The notes under the pieces were generated by a model. That model was given only the letters and a program-made list of their open reading frames with translations, was not told where the DNA came from and did no database searches. The position numbers were made by a program, and so were the translations under genes. Positions 5,774 to 13,674 of a DNA stretch of 14,485 bases are shown piece after piece; positions within the stretch are counted from its first letter, which is position 1; every line of letters starts with the position of its first letter. The DNA is from JBBEBE01 sp051746765 (GTDB lineage: Bacteria > Bacteroidota > Rhodothermia > Balneolales > Balneolaceae), in NCBI GenBank assembly GCA_051746765.1, contig JBNJFK010000036.1, positions 1 to 14,485 of the forward strand, given 5' to 3'.

Positions 5774-8230
5774 ATGGCACGCCCCCGTCCATCCGGCAAG
5801 GACCACCCGAACCAGCGCGAACATCTCGCGGCACTCGCGGTGCTGCTTATTTTGCCGATTCTACTCTTCTTCCCGACCGTGCTGGGTGGCGAACAGTTCA
5901 TCGGACATGACACCATTCAGTGGCGGGCCGGAGCCGAGTCGATCTATGACTATCGGGCCGAGTATGACGGAGAGGAGCCCCTCTGGGCAAGTCGCATGTT
6001 CTCCGGTATGCCTGCCTATACGGTTCACGTGTTCAAATCGGTCCCCCACCTGGACAACCTGGTTTTTGACCAACTCCGGATCATCTGGCCGGCCGTCCCC
6101 TACTGGGTACTTCTCGGTGGACTCTACCTCTTTTTCCTTCTGATGGGCGCCCGACCGTGGGCGGCGCTCTTCGGGGCTCTTCTGTTCGGTCTCACGACCT
6201 ATCTCCCGATTATCATCGGTGCCGGACACAACATCAAGTTCATCGCCTACTCCTACATTCCATGGATGTTGTCCGGGTACTGGCTCATGACCCGATTCCC
6301 CACTCGTGCTCTCTGGGGTTTGCTGCTGTTTTCCGTTGCAACCACCCTGGAATTCCGGGCCGGACATCCACAGGTCACCTACTACTTCGTCTACCTGTTC
6401 ATTGCGCTCTATCTTTATGACAGCTGGAGGGCATGGGATGAAGATCGCCTCCCCGCATGGGGTCGTACAACCGCACTTCTGACAGTTGGCACACTTGCCG
6501 GACTTCTGGGTACTGCCGAGCAGTATTGGCGCCTGATTGAGTATACCCCTTTCTCCACTCGCGGAGGTTCTGCGCTGACCGGAGGAGACGGCGGACTCTC
6601 CATGGAGTACGCATTCTCTTGGTCCCAAGGGTTTCTGGAAACACTTACACTGGCGATCCCGGATCTTTTCGGTGGCAGCAGCGGCATGGCATACTGGGGG
6701 GACAAACCAGGGACAAGCGGACCGCACTACGCCGGCGTAGCCACACTTCTTTTCGCTTTGATTGCACTCTTTCGCAGCAAACGGCCCGTTAAATGGGTGT
6801 GGTTTTCAATTGCGATGGTGACCCTGAGTTTTGCTTGGGGCTACCGATTTCCACTCAACGAACTCTGGTTTCATCTCCTTCCCGGCTTCGACAAATTCCG
6901 GACACCGGAGATGTGGCTTACGGTCACCGTCTTTTCGCTCGGTGTTCTCGCGGTCCTGGGACTCGAAGAACTACTTTCGAACCGTTCATCCCGTCTGAAA
7001 CCGTATGCCTGGCCAGCCGGTATCCTGCTTGGCCTCGGTCTTCTACTGCTCATCGGCGGTAGCAGCATTCTGCCATTTGAGAAAAGTCAGGAGACTGAAC
7101 AGATCGCCGCACAGCTGGCACAACAGAACAACCTTTCGGCCGATGACCCTCAGGTGATCCGCCAATCCCGGCAGTATGTCGAATCGCGTCTCAAACCGGA
7201 ACGGGAAGCACTCGCACGAACCGATACTCTTCGTTATCTCCTCATTCTCGCTGTTCTTTTGGGTTGGAGTGTGCTCTGGCTAAACCAAACTCTCTCCGTC
7301 CGACTCTATCTGGGTGGACTTGTCTTGATTGCAGCTGCCGACCTGTTGACGGTCGGTCACCGCTACATCAACGAAGAGGCCATGGTCGATGGCGAGTGGA
7401 CCCTGACAGAAGTAATCGAGCGATCGGGGCAGCCAGCAGATCGGGCTCTACAGGAACGGATCGAAGATCTCACCCCCCAACCCCGAACACTTCCACTCGA
7501 TGACAACCCGTTCAACAATGCGATTCCGTCCTACTATTATCCCTCGATCGGTGGCTACTCCGGTGCCAAGCTGAGCGTCTATCAAGATCTTCTGGATCAC
7601 GCACTGGATGTCGGACCGCAGGGGCTGAATTTCCCGCTTCTGGATATGCTTCAGGTACACTATCTAACGACCCAACGGGAGCTCTCCATCCCGGGTTTTG
7701 AACCGGTTTTCAACGAAGAAGGGTCCTGGCTTTACCAACGAACCGAGCCAATGCCGCGTGCCTGGTTTGTATCCAACGTACAGAACGTCGACACACCGCG
7801 GGAAGCACTATCGGCACTATTGCCTGAATCCAATTTTGATCCCCGTTCCCTTGCGATTGTCGAAAGTCGCCGGGAAATCCAAACAGAGCCCGATTCAAGC
7901 GCCAGTGTCGAATTTCACTCCTGGAGCGACCGTCGGATGCAGCTCTCGCTCAAGCGAAGCAAACCCGGGTTCCTTGTCCTGAGTGAGATTTGGTACCCGC
8001 CCGGCTGGACCGCCCGTCTCAATGGCGAAGAGATCCCGATCCACAAAACCAACTATGCACTTCGCGGGTTTGAAATTCCATCGGGGGACCATGAATTGAC
8101 ACTGGCGTTCGAACCGGCATCTCACCGGATCGGTTCCCGTATCAGTTGGGTAGCCAACCTGTTACAGTGGGTTCTAGGTGCAGGACTTCTGTTTCAATGG
8201 ATCCGAACCCGACAAGAGGGAGAGAGATGA
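5774..8230 (+). CDS. YfhO-family multi-pass membrane protein (GT-C type)
   Basis: An 818-aa membrane protein of the YfhO family. Characterised Gram-positive members are GT-C-fold glycosyltransferases that add sugars to lipoteichoic or wall teichoic acid outside the membrane, using a lipid-linked donor; the role in this group of Gram-negatives is unproven. Seen here: a first membrane segment at about 18-37, then a loop with FIGHDTIQW (Asp46, candidate catalytic acid) and EEPLWASRMFSGMPAY (67-82), many further segments to about 435, a soluble insert at about 435-480, two more segments, and a large extracytoplasmic domain from about 540. That domain carries YYPSIGGYSGAKLSVYQ (about 587-603) and WYPPGWTARLNGEEIP from about 740 with GDHELTLAFEP, the family's C-terminal beta domain, before a last membrane anchor near 795. 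It starts one base after gatC and overlaps the following glycosyltransferase by ATGA. Confidence 0.92.
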   Translation: MARPRPSGKDHPNQREHLAALAVLLILPILLFFPTVLGGEQFIGHDTIQWRAGAESIYDYRAEYDGEEPLWASRMFSGMPAYTVHVFKSVPHLDNLVFDQLRIIWPAVPYWVLLGGLYLFFLLMGARPWAALFGALLFGLTTYLPIIIGAGHNIKFIAYSYIPWMLSGYWLMTRFPTRALWGLLLFSVATTLEFRAGHPQVTYYFVYLFIALYLYDSWRAWDEDRLPAWGRTTALLTVGTLAGLLGTAEQYWRLIEYTPFSTRGGSALTGGDGGLSMEYAFSWSQGFLETLTLAIPDLFGGSSGMAYWGDKPGTSGPHYAGVATLLFALIALFRSKRPVKWVWFSIAMVTLSFAWGYRFPLNELWFHLLPGFDKFRTPEMWLTVTVFSLGVLAVLGLEELLSNRSSRLKPYAWPAGILLGLGLLLLIGGSSILPFEKSQETEQIAAQLAQQNNLSADDPQVIRQSRQYVESRLKPEREALARTDTLRYLLILAVLLGWSVLWLNQTLSVRLYLGGLVLIAAADLLTVGHRYINEEAMVDGEWTLTEVIERSGQPADRALQERIEDLTPQPRTLPLDDNPFNNAIPSYYYPSIGGYSGAKLSVYQDLLDHALDVGPQGLNFPLLDMLQVHYLTTQRELSIPGFEPVFNEEGSWLYQRTEPMPRAWFVSNVQNVDTPREALSALLPESNFDPRSLAIVESRREIQTEPDSSASVEFHSWSDRRMQLSLKRSKPGFLVLSEIWYPPGWTARLNGEEIPIHKTNYALRGFEIPSGDHELTLAFEPASHRIGSRISWVANLLQWVLGAGLLFQWIRTRQEGER

Positions 8231-9552
8231 ATCGATCGCGAACCCTGATTACCAGCTACTACTGGCCTCCCAGTGGAGGCCCCGGCGTCCAACGCATTCT
8301 CAAGTTTGTAAAGTATCTCCCAAATTACGGGGTGGATCCAACCGTATTGACCGTCGCCAATCCGACGTACCCGCTTCGTGACCCCACCCTGATGGAGGAG
8401 ATCCCTGACGGGATTCCGGTATACAAGACCCGAACTATCGAACCATTTTCTCTCTATGCCGGACTCAAGGGAGGAAAGGCGGACGACATCACACCGGCCA
8501 CCGAGATCAAGGGGGACTCTCTGACCAGCACTGTCGGGAGTTGGGTCCGAGCCAACCTGCTCATTCCCGATGCCCGGGCCGGGTGGGTTATCTCGGCCAC
8601 ACGCCGTGCGTTGAAGTTGGTCGAGGAGCAGAAGATGGATACCATCCTCACCTCCGGACCTCCCCACTCTGTTCACTTTATCGGAAAGTGGGTCTCGCAA
8701 CGAACCGGAATTCGTTGGATTGCCGACTTTCGCGATCCCTGGTCACAAATTTACTACAACCAACTTCTTCCACGAACCCTGATGGCCGAACAGCTTGATG
8801 AAACACTTGAGCGTCGCATCCTGCAGGATGCCAGCGAAGTGATCGTCGTAAGCGACCGACAGGCGGAGCACTTTCGAAAACATTGTGAACGTGGGTATCG
8901 AGTGATCCCGAACGGGTTCGACCCGGCCGATTTTCCCGATCCCAGACCGACTCCAGACCCACCCGCAGACGGCCGGTATCGAATTCGACACGTCGGCACC
9001 GTTGGCGAGGCGGCCATTCCACATACACTGCTTCGACTCCTGGCCGAGCATCCCGAACTCCCGGTCGATCTGGAGTTTATCGGAGACTTGCACAACGATC
9101 TTCAGAGAGAAGTACGCGACCTGAATCTGGAAGGGAGGGTGACCCTCTCCGGCTATCGCCCACACCGGGAAGCGGTCGATGCAATGTGTCGGTCACAACT
9201 ACTTTTGCTGCTGCTTCCCGCTGTTCCGGAAATGGAACACCACATTCCGGGCAAACTGTTCGAATATCTCGGCAGCGGGCGTCCGGTATTGATGTTTGGG
9301 CCACCCGGAGGAGAGAGTGCTCGACGAATTCGGAATGCAGGTGGACGGGTCGTTTCACCGAATGATAAAGACGGCATGTTGGCTGCGCTTCAGAGCCTGA
9401 CGGCTCAGCTGGATCGCCAGGAAGATGCACCGGACCGTACACACCCCGATTTGCACCCCTACTCGAGGACCGAGTTGAGCCGACGGTTGGCACAACTGAT
9501 TCATCAGGCAGAGTCCGGGACCCCGCCACAAGAGCTGGAGGACTCCTCATGA
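8227..9552 (+). CDS. Family 4-type glycosyltransferase
   Basis: A 441-aa cytoplasmic GT-B glycosyltransferase, probably GT4, that transfers a sugar from a nucleotide donor to a growing surface glycan. The N-terminal domain starts SYYWPPSGGPGVQRILKFVKYL (10-31), the usual acceptor-side motif of this group, and contains TSGPPHSVH (142-150) and ADFRDPW (166-172). The C-terminal domain starts after VIPNGFDP (226-233) and holds the donor-site block HIPGKLFEYLGSGRPVL (339-355), with Glu346 in the position of the conserved donor-ribose acid. The start at 8227 fits the motif position and forms an ATGA overlap with the YfhO-like gene, with a purine-rich AAGAGGGAGAG just upstream; longer in-frame starts lie inside yfhO. 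Its own stop overlaps the methyltransferase start by ATGA. The exact sugar cannot be told. Confidence 0.93.
   Translation: MNRSRTLITSYYWPPSGGPGVQRILKFVKYLPNYGVDPTVLTVANPTYPLRDPTLMEEIPDGIPVYKTRTIEPFSLYAGLKGGKADDITPATEIKGDSLTSTVGSWVRANLLIPDARAGWVISATRRALKLVEEQKMDTILTSGPPHSVHFIGKWVSQRTGIRWIADFRDPWSQIYYNQLLPRTLMAEQLDETLERRILQDASEVIVVSDRQAEHFRKHCERGYRVIPNGFDPADFPDPRPTPDPPADGRYRIRHVGTVGEAAIPHTLLRLLAEHPELPVDLEFIGDLHNDLQREVRDLNLEGRVTLSGYRPHREAVDAMCRSQLLLLLLPAVPEMEHHIPGKLFEYLGSGRPVLMFGPPGGESARRIRNAGGRVVSPNDKDGMLAALQSLTAQLDRQEDAPDRTHPDLHPYSRTELSRRLAQLIHQAESGTPPQELEDSS
9537..9541 (+). promoter_or_regulatory. Ribosome binding site of the methyltransferase gene
   Basis: GGAGG seven bases before the ATG at 9549, inside the end of the preceding glycosyltransferase gene. 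It fixes the start and supports translational coupling across the ATGA overlap. Confidence 0.75.
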
Positions 9553-10100
9553 CGATGCAACACCACCCGGAGTGGCGCCGGCTCTCCGCCTCTCACCAGC
9601 GACGGTATGAGCGCACGCGCGCATTCCTCGACAAAACCCTTTATCCAGATGAAACCATTCTGGACGTGGGGGGCGAAAACCCTTTTTCCCGACTATTGAA
9701 GGCAGACGGGTACACGGTTCACAACACGCATGTCGACCTGGATCGACAACCGGGCGAGCTCTCTCGAAAACCGGCCGATGTTGTCACAGCATTCGAAATC
9801 CTGGAGCACCTTCTGAACCCGTTGGGAGTACTCGAGAACATCCCCGGAAAACGCCTCTATGCATCCGTTCCATTGCGACTCTGGTTTTCGAAAGCCTACA
9901 GAAATCCCACCGACCCCTGGGATCGCCACTTCCATGAATTTGAACCCTGGCAGTTCGATTGGCTGCTTGACCATGCCGGGTGGCAGATCATTCGACGGGA
10001 GAAGTGGACGAATCCGGTCCGTAAGCTCGGTGTTCGCCCCCTTCTTCGATTGATAACCCCTCGTTGGTATGTGGTTGAAGCGATTCGTAAAGAGCCATGA
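9549..10100 (+). CDS. Small class I SAM-dependent methyltransferase
   Basis: A 183-aa protein with a Rossmann-type SAM-binding core. Motif I is ILDVGGENPFSRLL (37-50), the next acidic strand ends in THVDLD (60-65), and the post-I block DVVTAFEILEHLLNP (77-91) matches the common FEVLEHL pattern of methyltransferases that act on small molecules or glycans. LYASVPLR (103-110) is the following strand. It ends with a basic region around WTNPVRKLGVRPLLRLITPRW. The place at the end of the yfhO-glycosyltransferase run suggests it methylates a sugar or lipid carrier of the surface glycan (inference). It begins by ATGA overlap with a good GGAGG. Its last 113 bp are antisense to the 3' end of the next glycosyltransferase gene. 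Confidence 0.88.
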   Translation: MTMQHHPEWRRLSASHQRRYERTRAFLDKTLYPDETILDVGGENPFSRLLKADGYTVHNTHVDLDRQPGELSRKPADVVTAFEILEHLLNPLGVLENIPGKRLYASVPLRLWFSKAYRNPTDPWDRHFHEFEPWQFDWLLDHAGWQIIRREKWTNPVRKLGVRPLLRLITPRWYVVEAIRKEP

Positions 10101-11292
10101 GTCGCCGTCCGGTGACCGACCAGTTCCAACGCAACTGTACGGCTTCCCGGCCTCGACGTCCCATGACATGCCGCTCGTCCGGATGATCCACCATCCACTG
10201 GATCTGTTCGGCAAGTGAACCGACATCCCCTGCCCGGTGAACCCGTCCACACCCCTCGTCACGGACCAACTTTTCTTGTGCCGGACAATCACTGACGATG
10301 ACCGGAAGTCCACCGGCCATGTACTGAAACAGCTTGTTGGCATAGGTGGTGTCGTGGTGGCCATTCCGCAACAATGGCAAAAGACCGATATCGGCTTCAG
10401 CCACCTGTTCCGGCAACGCTTCGTAGGGAACCCAGCCGGTCCACTGAATCCGGTCGTGAATCCGCATCGTCTTGGCCATCGTTACGAGCCGGTTATGCAT
10501 ACTGGAGTTCCCCACCATCACCAGTTCTACCGGACAGCCCCCATCGGCCAATAGTTTCACTGCTTCCAGGATCGTACCGGTTCCCCTTCGCAATGACGTA
10601 TCCCCGATATAGAGTAAACGAACCGGTCGAGTTCGGGCAGATTCGTCATCATCCTTGTAGCCGTTTTCGAAATCGAATTCCCCCGGCCAGACCACATTCG
10701 GAAGCACGGTAATCTTTTCCGGCGGTATCCGGTCCCGCTCCTGCGCAACAACTTTCGCTTCATCTGTTACCAAAATCACCCGGTCTGCTGCCTTCATCAA
10801 TTGACGCTGTGCGATTGCCCATCGCCGGGGACGAATGAGTCTTCGAACCCATCGGCTCCGCATATGGGGGTAGTGAGGGAGTATCAGAGGACGATCTTCA
10901 TGCAGATCCAGGATCGTTGGGATCGAGTGTCGTTTCGCTTCGCGCAACGCAGCCGGCGCAATCACCATGTCATGAATGTGGATCAGATCGGGACGGGATG
11001 CATGGAGAAAGTCACGGATTCGGGGAGCAACCCACCGGGAAAACAGGGGGATCGAATGGACCAACGCGGACAATTTGTACCACAGCCGACCGGCATGCCA
11101 TCGCCAGATCCGTACTCCCTCATATTCGGTCCGTTCCAATCGGGACCCTGTCCACCCGGACGACTCTCCCGAGAGATCGAACTCGATCGTAAAGAGATCT
11201 ACCGAGATTCCGGCCTGTTGCAACGTCCGAATTTCGTTCCGGACCCGTGCATCCGGCGGGTAGGGTGTATCCAGTATCATCGCTGCCTTCAT
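9988..11292 (-). CDS. Family 4 glycosyltransferase
   Basis: A 434-aa GT-B retaining glycosyltransferase, GT4 (RfaB/WecG-like group in the broad sense). The N-terminal domain opens with MILDTPYPPDARVRNEIRTL (5-24) and carries IHIHDMVIAPAAL (105-117) and ILDLHEDRP (127-135). The donor domain has ITVLPNVVWPGEF (194-206), LLYIGDTSLRRGTGT (226-240) and the donor-site block HHDTTYANKLFQYMAGGLPVIVSD (312-335). The family normally ends near WSVTGRRLMALYESL (391-405). The last 30 or so residues beyond it have no family look and are translated antisense to the methyltransferase gene. I chose the ATG at 11292 because MKAAMILDTPYPPD fits the family; the GGAGG before it is only one base away, while the ATG at 11280 has AAGG at a better distance. 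An ATG at 11346 is less likely. Confidence 0.92.
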   Translation of the reverse strand: MKAAMILDTPYPPDARVRNEIRTLQQAGISVDLFTIEFDLSGESSGWTGSRLERTEYEGVRIWRWHAGRLWYKLSALVHSIPLFSRWVAPRIRDFLHASRPDLIHIHDMVIAPAALREAKRHSIPTILDLHEDRPLILPHYPHMRSRWVRRLIRPRRWAIAQRQLMKAADRVILVTDEAKVVAQERDRIPPEKITVLPNVVWPGEFDFENGYKDDDESARTRPVRLLYIGDTSLRRGTGTILEAVKLLADGGCPVELVMVGNSSMHNRLVTMAKTMRIHDRIQWTGWVPYEALPEQVAEADIGLLPLLRNGHHDTTYANKLFQYMAGGLPVIVSDCPAQEKLVRDEGCGRVHRAGDVGSLAEQIQWMVDHPDERHVMGRRGREAVQLRWNWSVTGRRLMALYESLQPHTNEGLSIEEGGEHRAYGPDSSTSPVE

Positions 11293-11368
11293 GCCTCCAA
11301 TATAGGCAATGCCAACACATCTCTGCCTCCCCCTTTCCCTTTTCATTCACCGGCCGTACCATTCGTAA

Positions 11369-11384
11369 CCGGAATTCATTCCGG
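11369..11384. repeat. Palindrome between divergent glycan genes
   Basis: CCGGAAT-TC-ATTCCGG is a perfect inverted repeat; adding the flanking A and T gives 8-bp arms. It lies in the 112-bp spacer between the divergent glycosyltransferase (starts 11292) and flippase (starts 11405) genes, one base before an AGGAG at 11386-11390. It could be a regulator site or a hairpin in the flippase leader that would sit against the ribosome binding site. No clear promoter boxes were recognised in the spacer. Confidence 0.5.
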
Positions 11385-11404
11385 TAGGAGTTCACCTTTC
11401 AGAG

Positions 11405-12925
11405 ATGCGGCTTCTCGCGCCGCTCGGCAACGAAAACCAGATCCGTCACGTGGGAATCATCGCCCGACAGAGTGCAACGAATGTTCTTTACACCTATCTG
11501 GGGATGGGACTTGGAGCCGTACTCACCTTGCTTCTCTACCCGCACATTCTCTCTCCGGAGGCATACGGCCTGACTCGAATTCTTGTGTCGGCAGGTTTGA
11601 TGGGAGCCCATCTGTCTCACTTGGGCATGCGCAACACGATCCTCCGTTTTACCCCGGTCTGTCAGGGAGATTCAGATCGAATGCGCTCTTTTCGGACCTA
11701 CACATTCCTGATTCCGTTGAGTGGTTTTTTGATTTTCACTCTATTTCTCTGGCTTTTCCAGGACCTCGTCATTGCTCTTTATGAAGAGCGATCCCCGCTG
11801 GTCGGTTCGTACCTCTATCTACTCATTCCGCTTACCCTGGCCATCCTCTATTTCGAGCTCACAAACAGCACGCTTCGTAGCTTGAAGGATTCTACGAGTG
11901 GCTCTTTTGCTCAGGACCTTCTGCTCCGATTCGTTCTCATCCTGTCGCTGCTGTTGCTCTGGCTGGATTGGGTTTCGCTGAATACCTTCCTCTGGCTATT
12001 CGTTGCTGCATACATGTTGCTGCCACTTTGGCTACTCTACCTTCTGTTTCGTCGAGGTGAGCTCAACATCTCCCTTCGGATAACCGCACTCTCACGGACG
12101 CTGCGCAGATCCATGGGGCAGTATGGACTTTTTACACTTCTGAGCGGACTCACAACGATCATCGTCTGGAACATCGATATCCTGATGCTTGGCTCCCTTG
12201 CCGGTCTGGACCAGACTGCTGTCTATGCCATCGCATTCTACATGGGGAGTGTCATTACCGTGCCCCAACGTTCACTCGAGAAAATTCTGACACCGCTGAT
12301 TGCCGGACATCTTCGGAATCGAAACTTCACCCGAATCGGTGAGCTCTATCGCAAGAGTTCGCACCTTCAGTTCTTGAGTGGTTCGTTTCTTCTCCTCTCT
12401 GTCTGGATTTCGGCCGAACCGATTCTGACGATTCTTCCGGAGATATATCGAGAGGGATCCCTTGTCATTCTTATCATCGGATGTGGAAAGCTGATCGACA
12501 TGGCAACCGGTGCCAACGGGAGTATTCTGTTACTGTCCAAGTTTTACCGATGGGACCTTCTCTTCAACGGACTTCTCGTCATTTTTACTTTTGCAACGAA
12601 TTGGCTCTTGATTCCCCGATATGGAATTGAAGGGGCAGCTGTTGCAACCGCCATCTCTCTTGCACTTTACAACGGAATCAAGTTTCTCTTTGTCCGTAAC
12701 CGGTACGGTCTCTCACCCTTTACACGGTCCCATATGATCATACTCCTGTGGAGTGTCGTCACACTCACCGTTCTTCACCAGATCGAGACCGGCTCACTCT
12801 GGACCGACACGCTTCTGAACGTTTCCTTCTTCTTCTTGATATGGATTATCCCCCTGATGCTTCACGGTGAATTTCGCGATTGGCGTTCGTGGAAAGAGCA
12901 ATTGAGTCAACGCGAAAACGAATAG
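11405..12925 (+). CDS. Wzx-like polysaccharide/oligosaccharide flippase (MOP superfamily)
   Basis: A 506-aa membrane protein of the polysaccharide transport family, predicted to flip an undecaprenyl-linked oligosaccharide from the inner to the outer face of the cytoplasmic membrane. About 12-14 hydrophobic segments are visible. The N-terminal part RQSATNVLYTYLGMGLGAVLTLLLYPHILSPEAYGL (21-56) is the usual first-helix pattern with the EAYGL turn. The second half repeats the pattern with IDILMLGSLAGLDQTAVYAIAFYM (257-280) and ends the core with IPRYGIEGAAVATAISLALYN (403-423). It is next to two glycosyltransferases and WbqC, which supports export of a surface glycan; no Wzy polymerase is in the window. 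AGGAG is 14 bases before the ATG, rather far. The 3' end overlaps the opposing RNA methyltransferase gene by 19 bp. Confidence 0.93.
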   Translation: MRLLAPLGNENQIRHVGIIARQSATNVLYTYLGMGLGAVLTLLLYPHILSPEAYGLTRILVSAGLMGAHLSHLGMRNTILRFTPVCQGDSDRMRSFRTYTFLIPLSGFLIFTLFLWLFQDLVIALYEERSPLVGSYLYLLIPLTLAILYFELTNSTLRSLKDSTSGSFAQDLLLRFVLILSLLLLWLDWVSLNTFLWLFVAAYMLLPLWLLYLLFRRGELNISLRITALSRTLRRSMGQYGLFTLLSGLTTIIVWNIDILMLGSLAGLDQTAVYAIAFYMGSVITVPQRSLEKILTPLIAGHLRNRNFTRIGELYRKSSHLQFLSGSFLLLSVWISAEPILTILPEIYREGSLVILIIGCGKLIDMATGANGSILLLSKFYRWDLLFNGLLVIFTFATNWLLIPRYGIEGAAVATAISLALYNGIKFLFVRNRYGLSPFTRSHMIILLWSVVTLTVLHQIETGSLWTDTLLNVSFFFLIWIIPLMLHGEFRDWRSWKEQLSQRENE

Positions 12926-13665
12926 AGTGCGATCCCGGCGGCAATCGCTACGTTCAGACTTTCGACACGATTTTTGTGACCCTCTATTCGAACCAGTGAA
13001 CGGTTTGGGCGTTTCAGATCGTCACGTATCCCGTTGCCTTCATTTCCCACGACCAGAATTTGCCGATGTGAAGCGGAAAACGAGGGAAGAGGTGTAGAGC
13101 GTTCACCGATATCGAGCAGAGCTGACTTCCACCCGGAAGATTCCAACTCTTCAAGCATTTCGTCCAGATTGCCCGATCTCCACGGAAGTGCACCTGTTGC
13201 ACCGGCCGTACTTCGTACAACTTTGGGATTCCAGAGATCAACGGTTCCCTTCCCAATCAAAATACCCTGAACACCGAACCAGAGAGCAGTCCGAATCAGT
13301 GTTCCCAAATTCCCTGGATCCTGAATAGCGTCCAGAGCCAACAAAAGCCCCTTCGAATCACACAGACCCTCCAATTTCGTCTCCGCCGGGATCGTGGCGA
13401 CTGCCAGAATCCCTTGTGGAGTCTCTGCACAAGAGATGGAGCGAAACGTCTCTTGATCAAGCTCTACCACACGACTCGTTTTCGGTTTCGATATGTTTGC
13501 CCCCTCTTCCAGCAAGACGGATTCGACCTGCAACACATCGTTTGCGAGCACTTGCCGAACAGCTCGCTCACCTTCGACCAGAAAGAGTCCTTCACGTTCA
13601 CGGCCTTTTCGACGCGAAAGTGTTCGCCATCGAGCAATTTGACGTGCAGATGCATTTTCGTTCAT
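12907..13665 (-). CDS. SpoU/TrmH-family RNA 2'-O-ribose methyltransferase
   Basis: A 252-aa SPOUT methyltransferase that methylates ribose in rRNA or tRNA using SAM through a C-terminal trefoil knot. The N-terminal part ARWRTLSRRKGREREGLFLVEGERAVRQVL (11-40) is the SpoU substrate-binding (L30e-like) domain. The three SPOUT motifs are intact: motif 1 LDAIQDPGNLGTLIRTA (111-127, with Asn119 and Arg125), motif 2 LVVGNEGNGI (204-213, with Glu209) and motif 3 RVESLNVAIAAGIALY (233-248). The target nucleotide cannot be read from sequence; RlmB-like or TsnR-like names would be guesses. It starts nine bases after the stop of the WbqC-like gene and was probably co-transcribed with it. It overlaps the flippase tail to tail by 19 bp with no terminator visible. 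Confidence 0.94.
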   Translation of the reverse strand: MNENASARQIARWRTLSRRKGREREGLFLVEGERAVRQVLANDVLQVESVLLEEGANISKPKTSRVVELDQETFRSISCAETPQGILAVATIPAETKLEGLCDSKGLLLALDAIQDPGNLGTLIRTALWFGVQGILIGKGTVDLWNPKVVRSTAGATGALPWRSGNLDEMLEELESSGWKSALLDIGERSTPLPSFSASHRQILVVGNEGNGIRDDLKRPNRSLVRIEGHKNRVESLNVAIAAGIALYSFSR

Positions 13666-13674
13666 GGGGCGTTT

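Noticed and set aside
5861..6727. Minus-strand open frame of 288 codons opposite the YfhO-like gene
   Set aside because: Shadow of a secure gene; the translation is not membrane-like or otherwise family-like, and no ribosome site was seen.
10801..11784. Plus-strand open frame of 327 codons across the GT4 gene and into the flippase gene
   Set aside because: It overlaps two recognised genes in other frames and its translation is Ser/Pro/Arg-rich without motifs.
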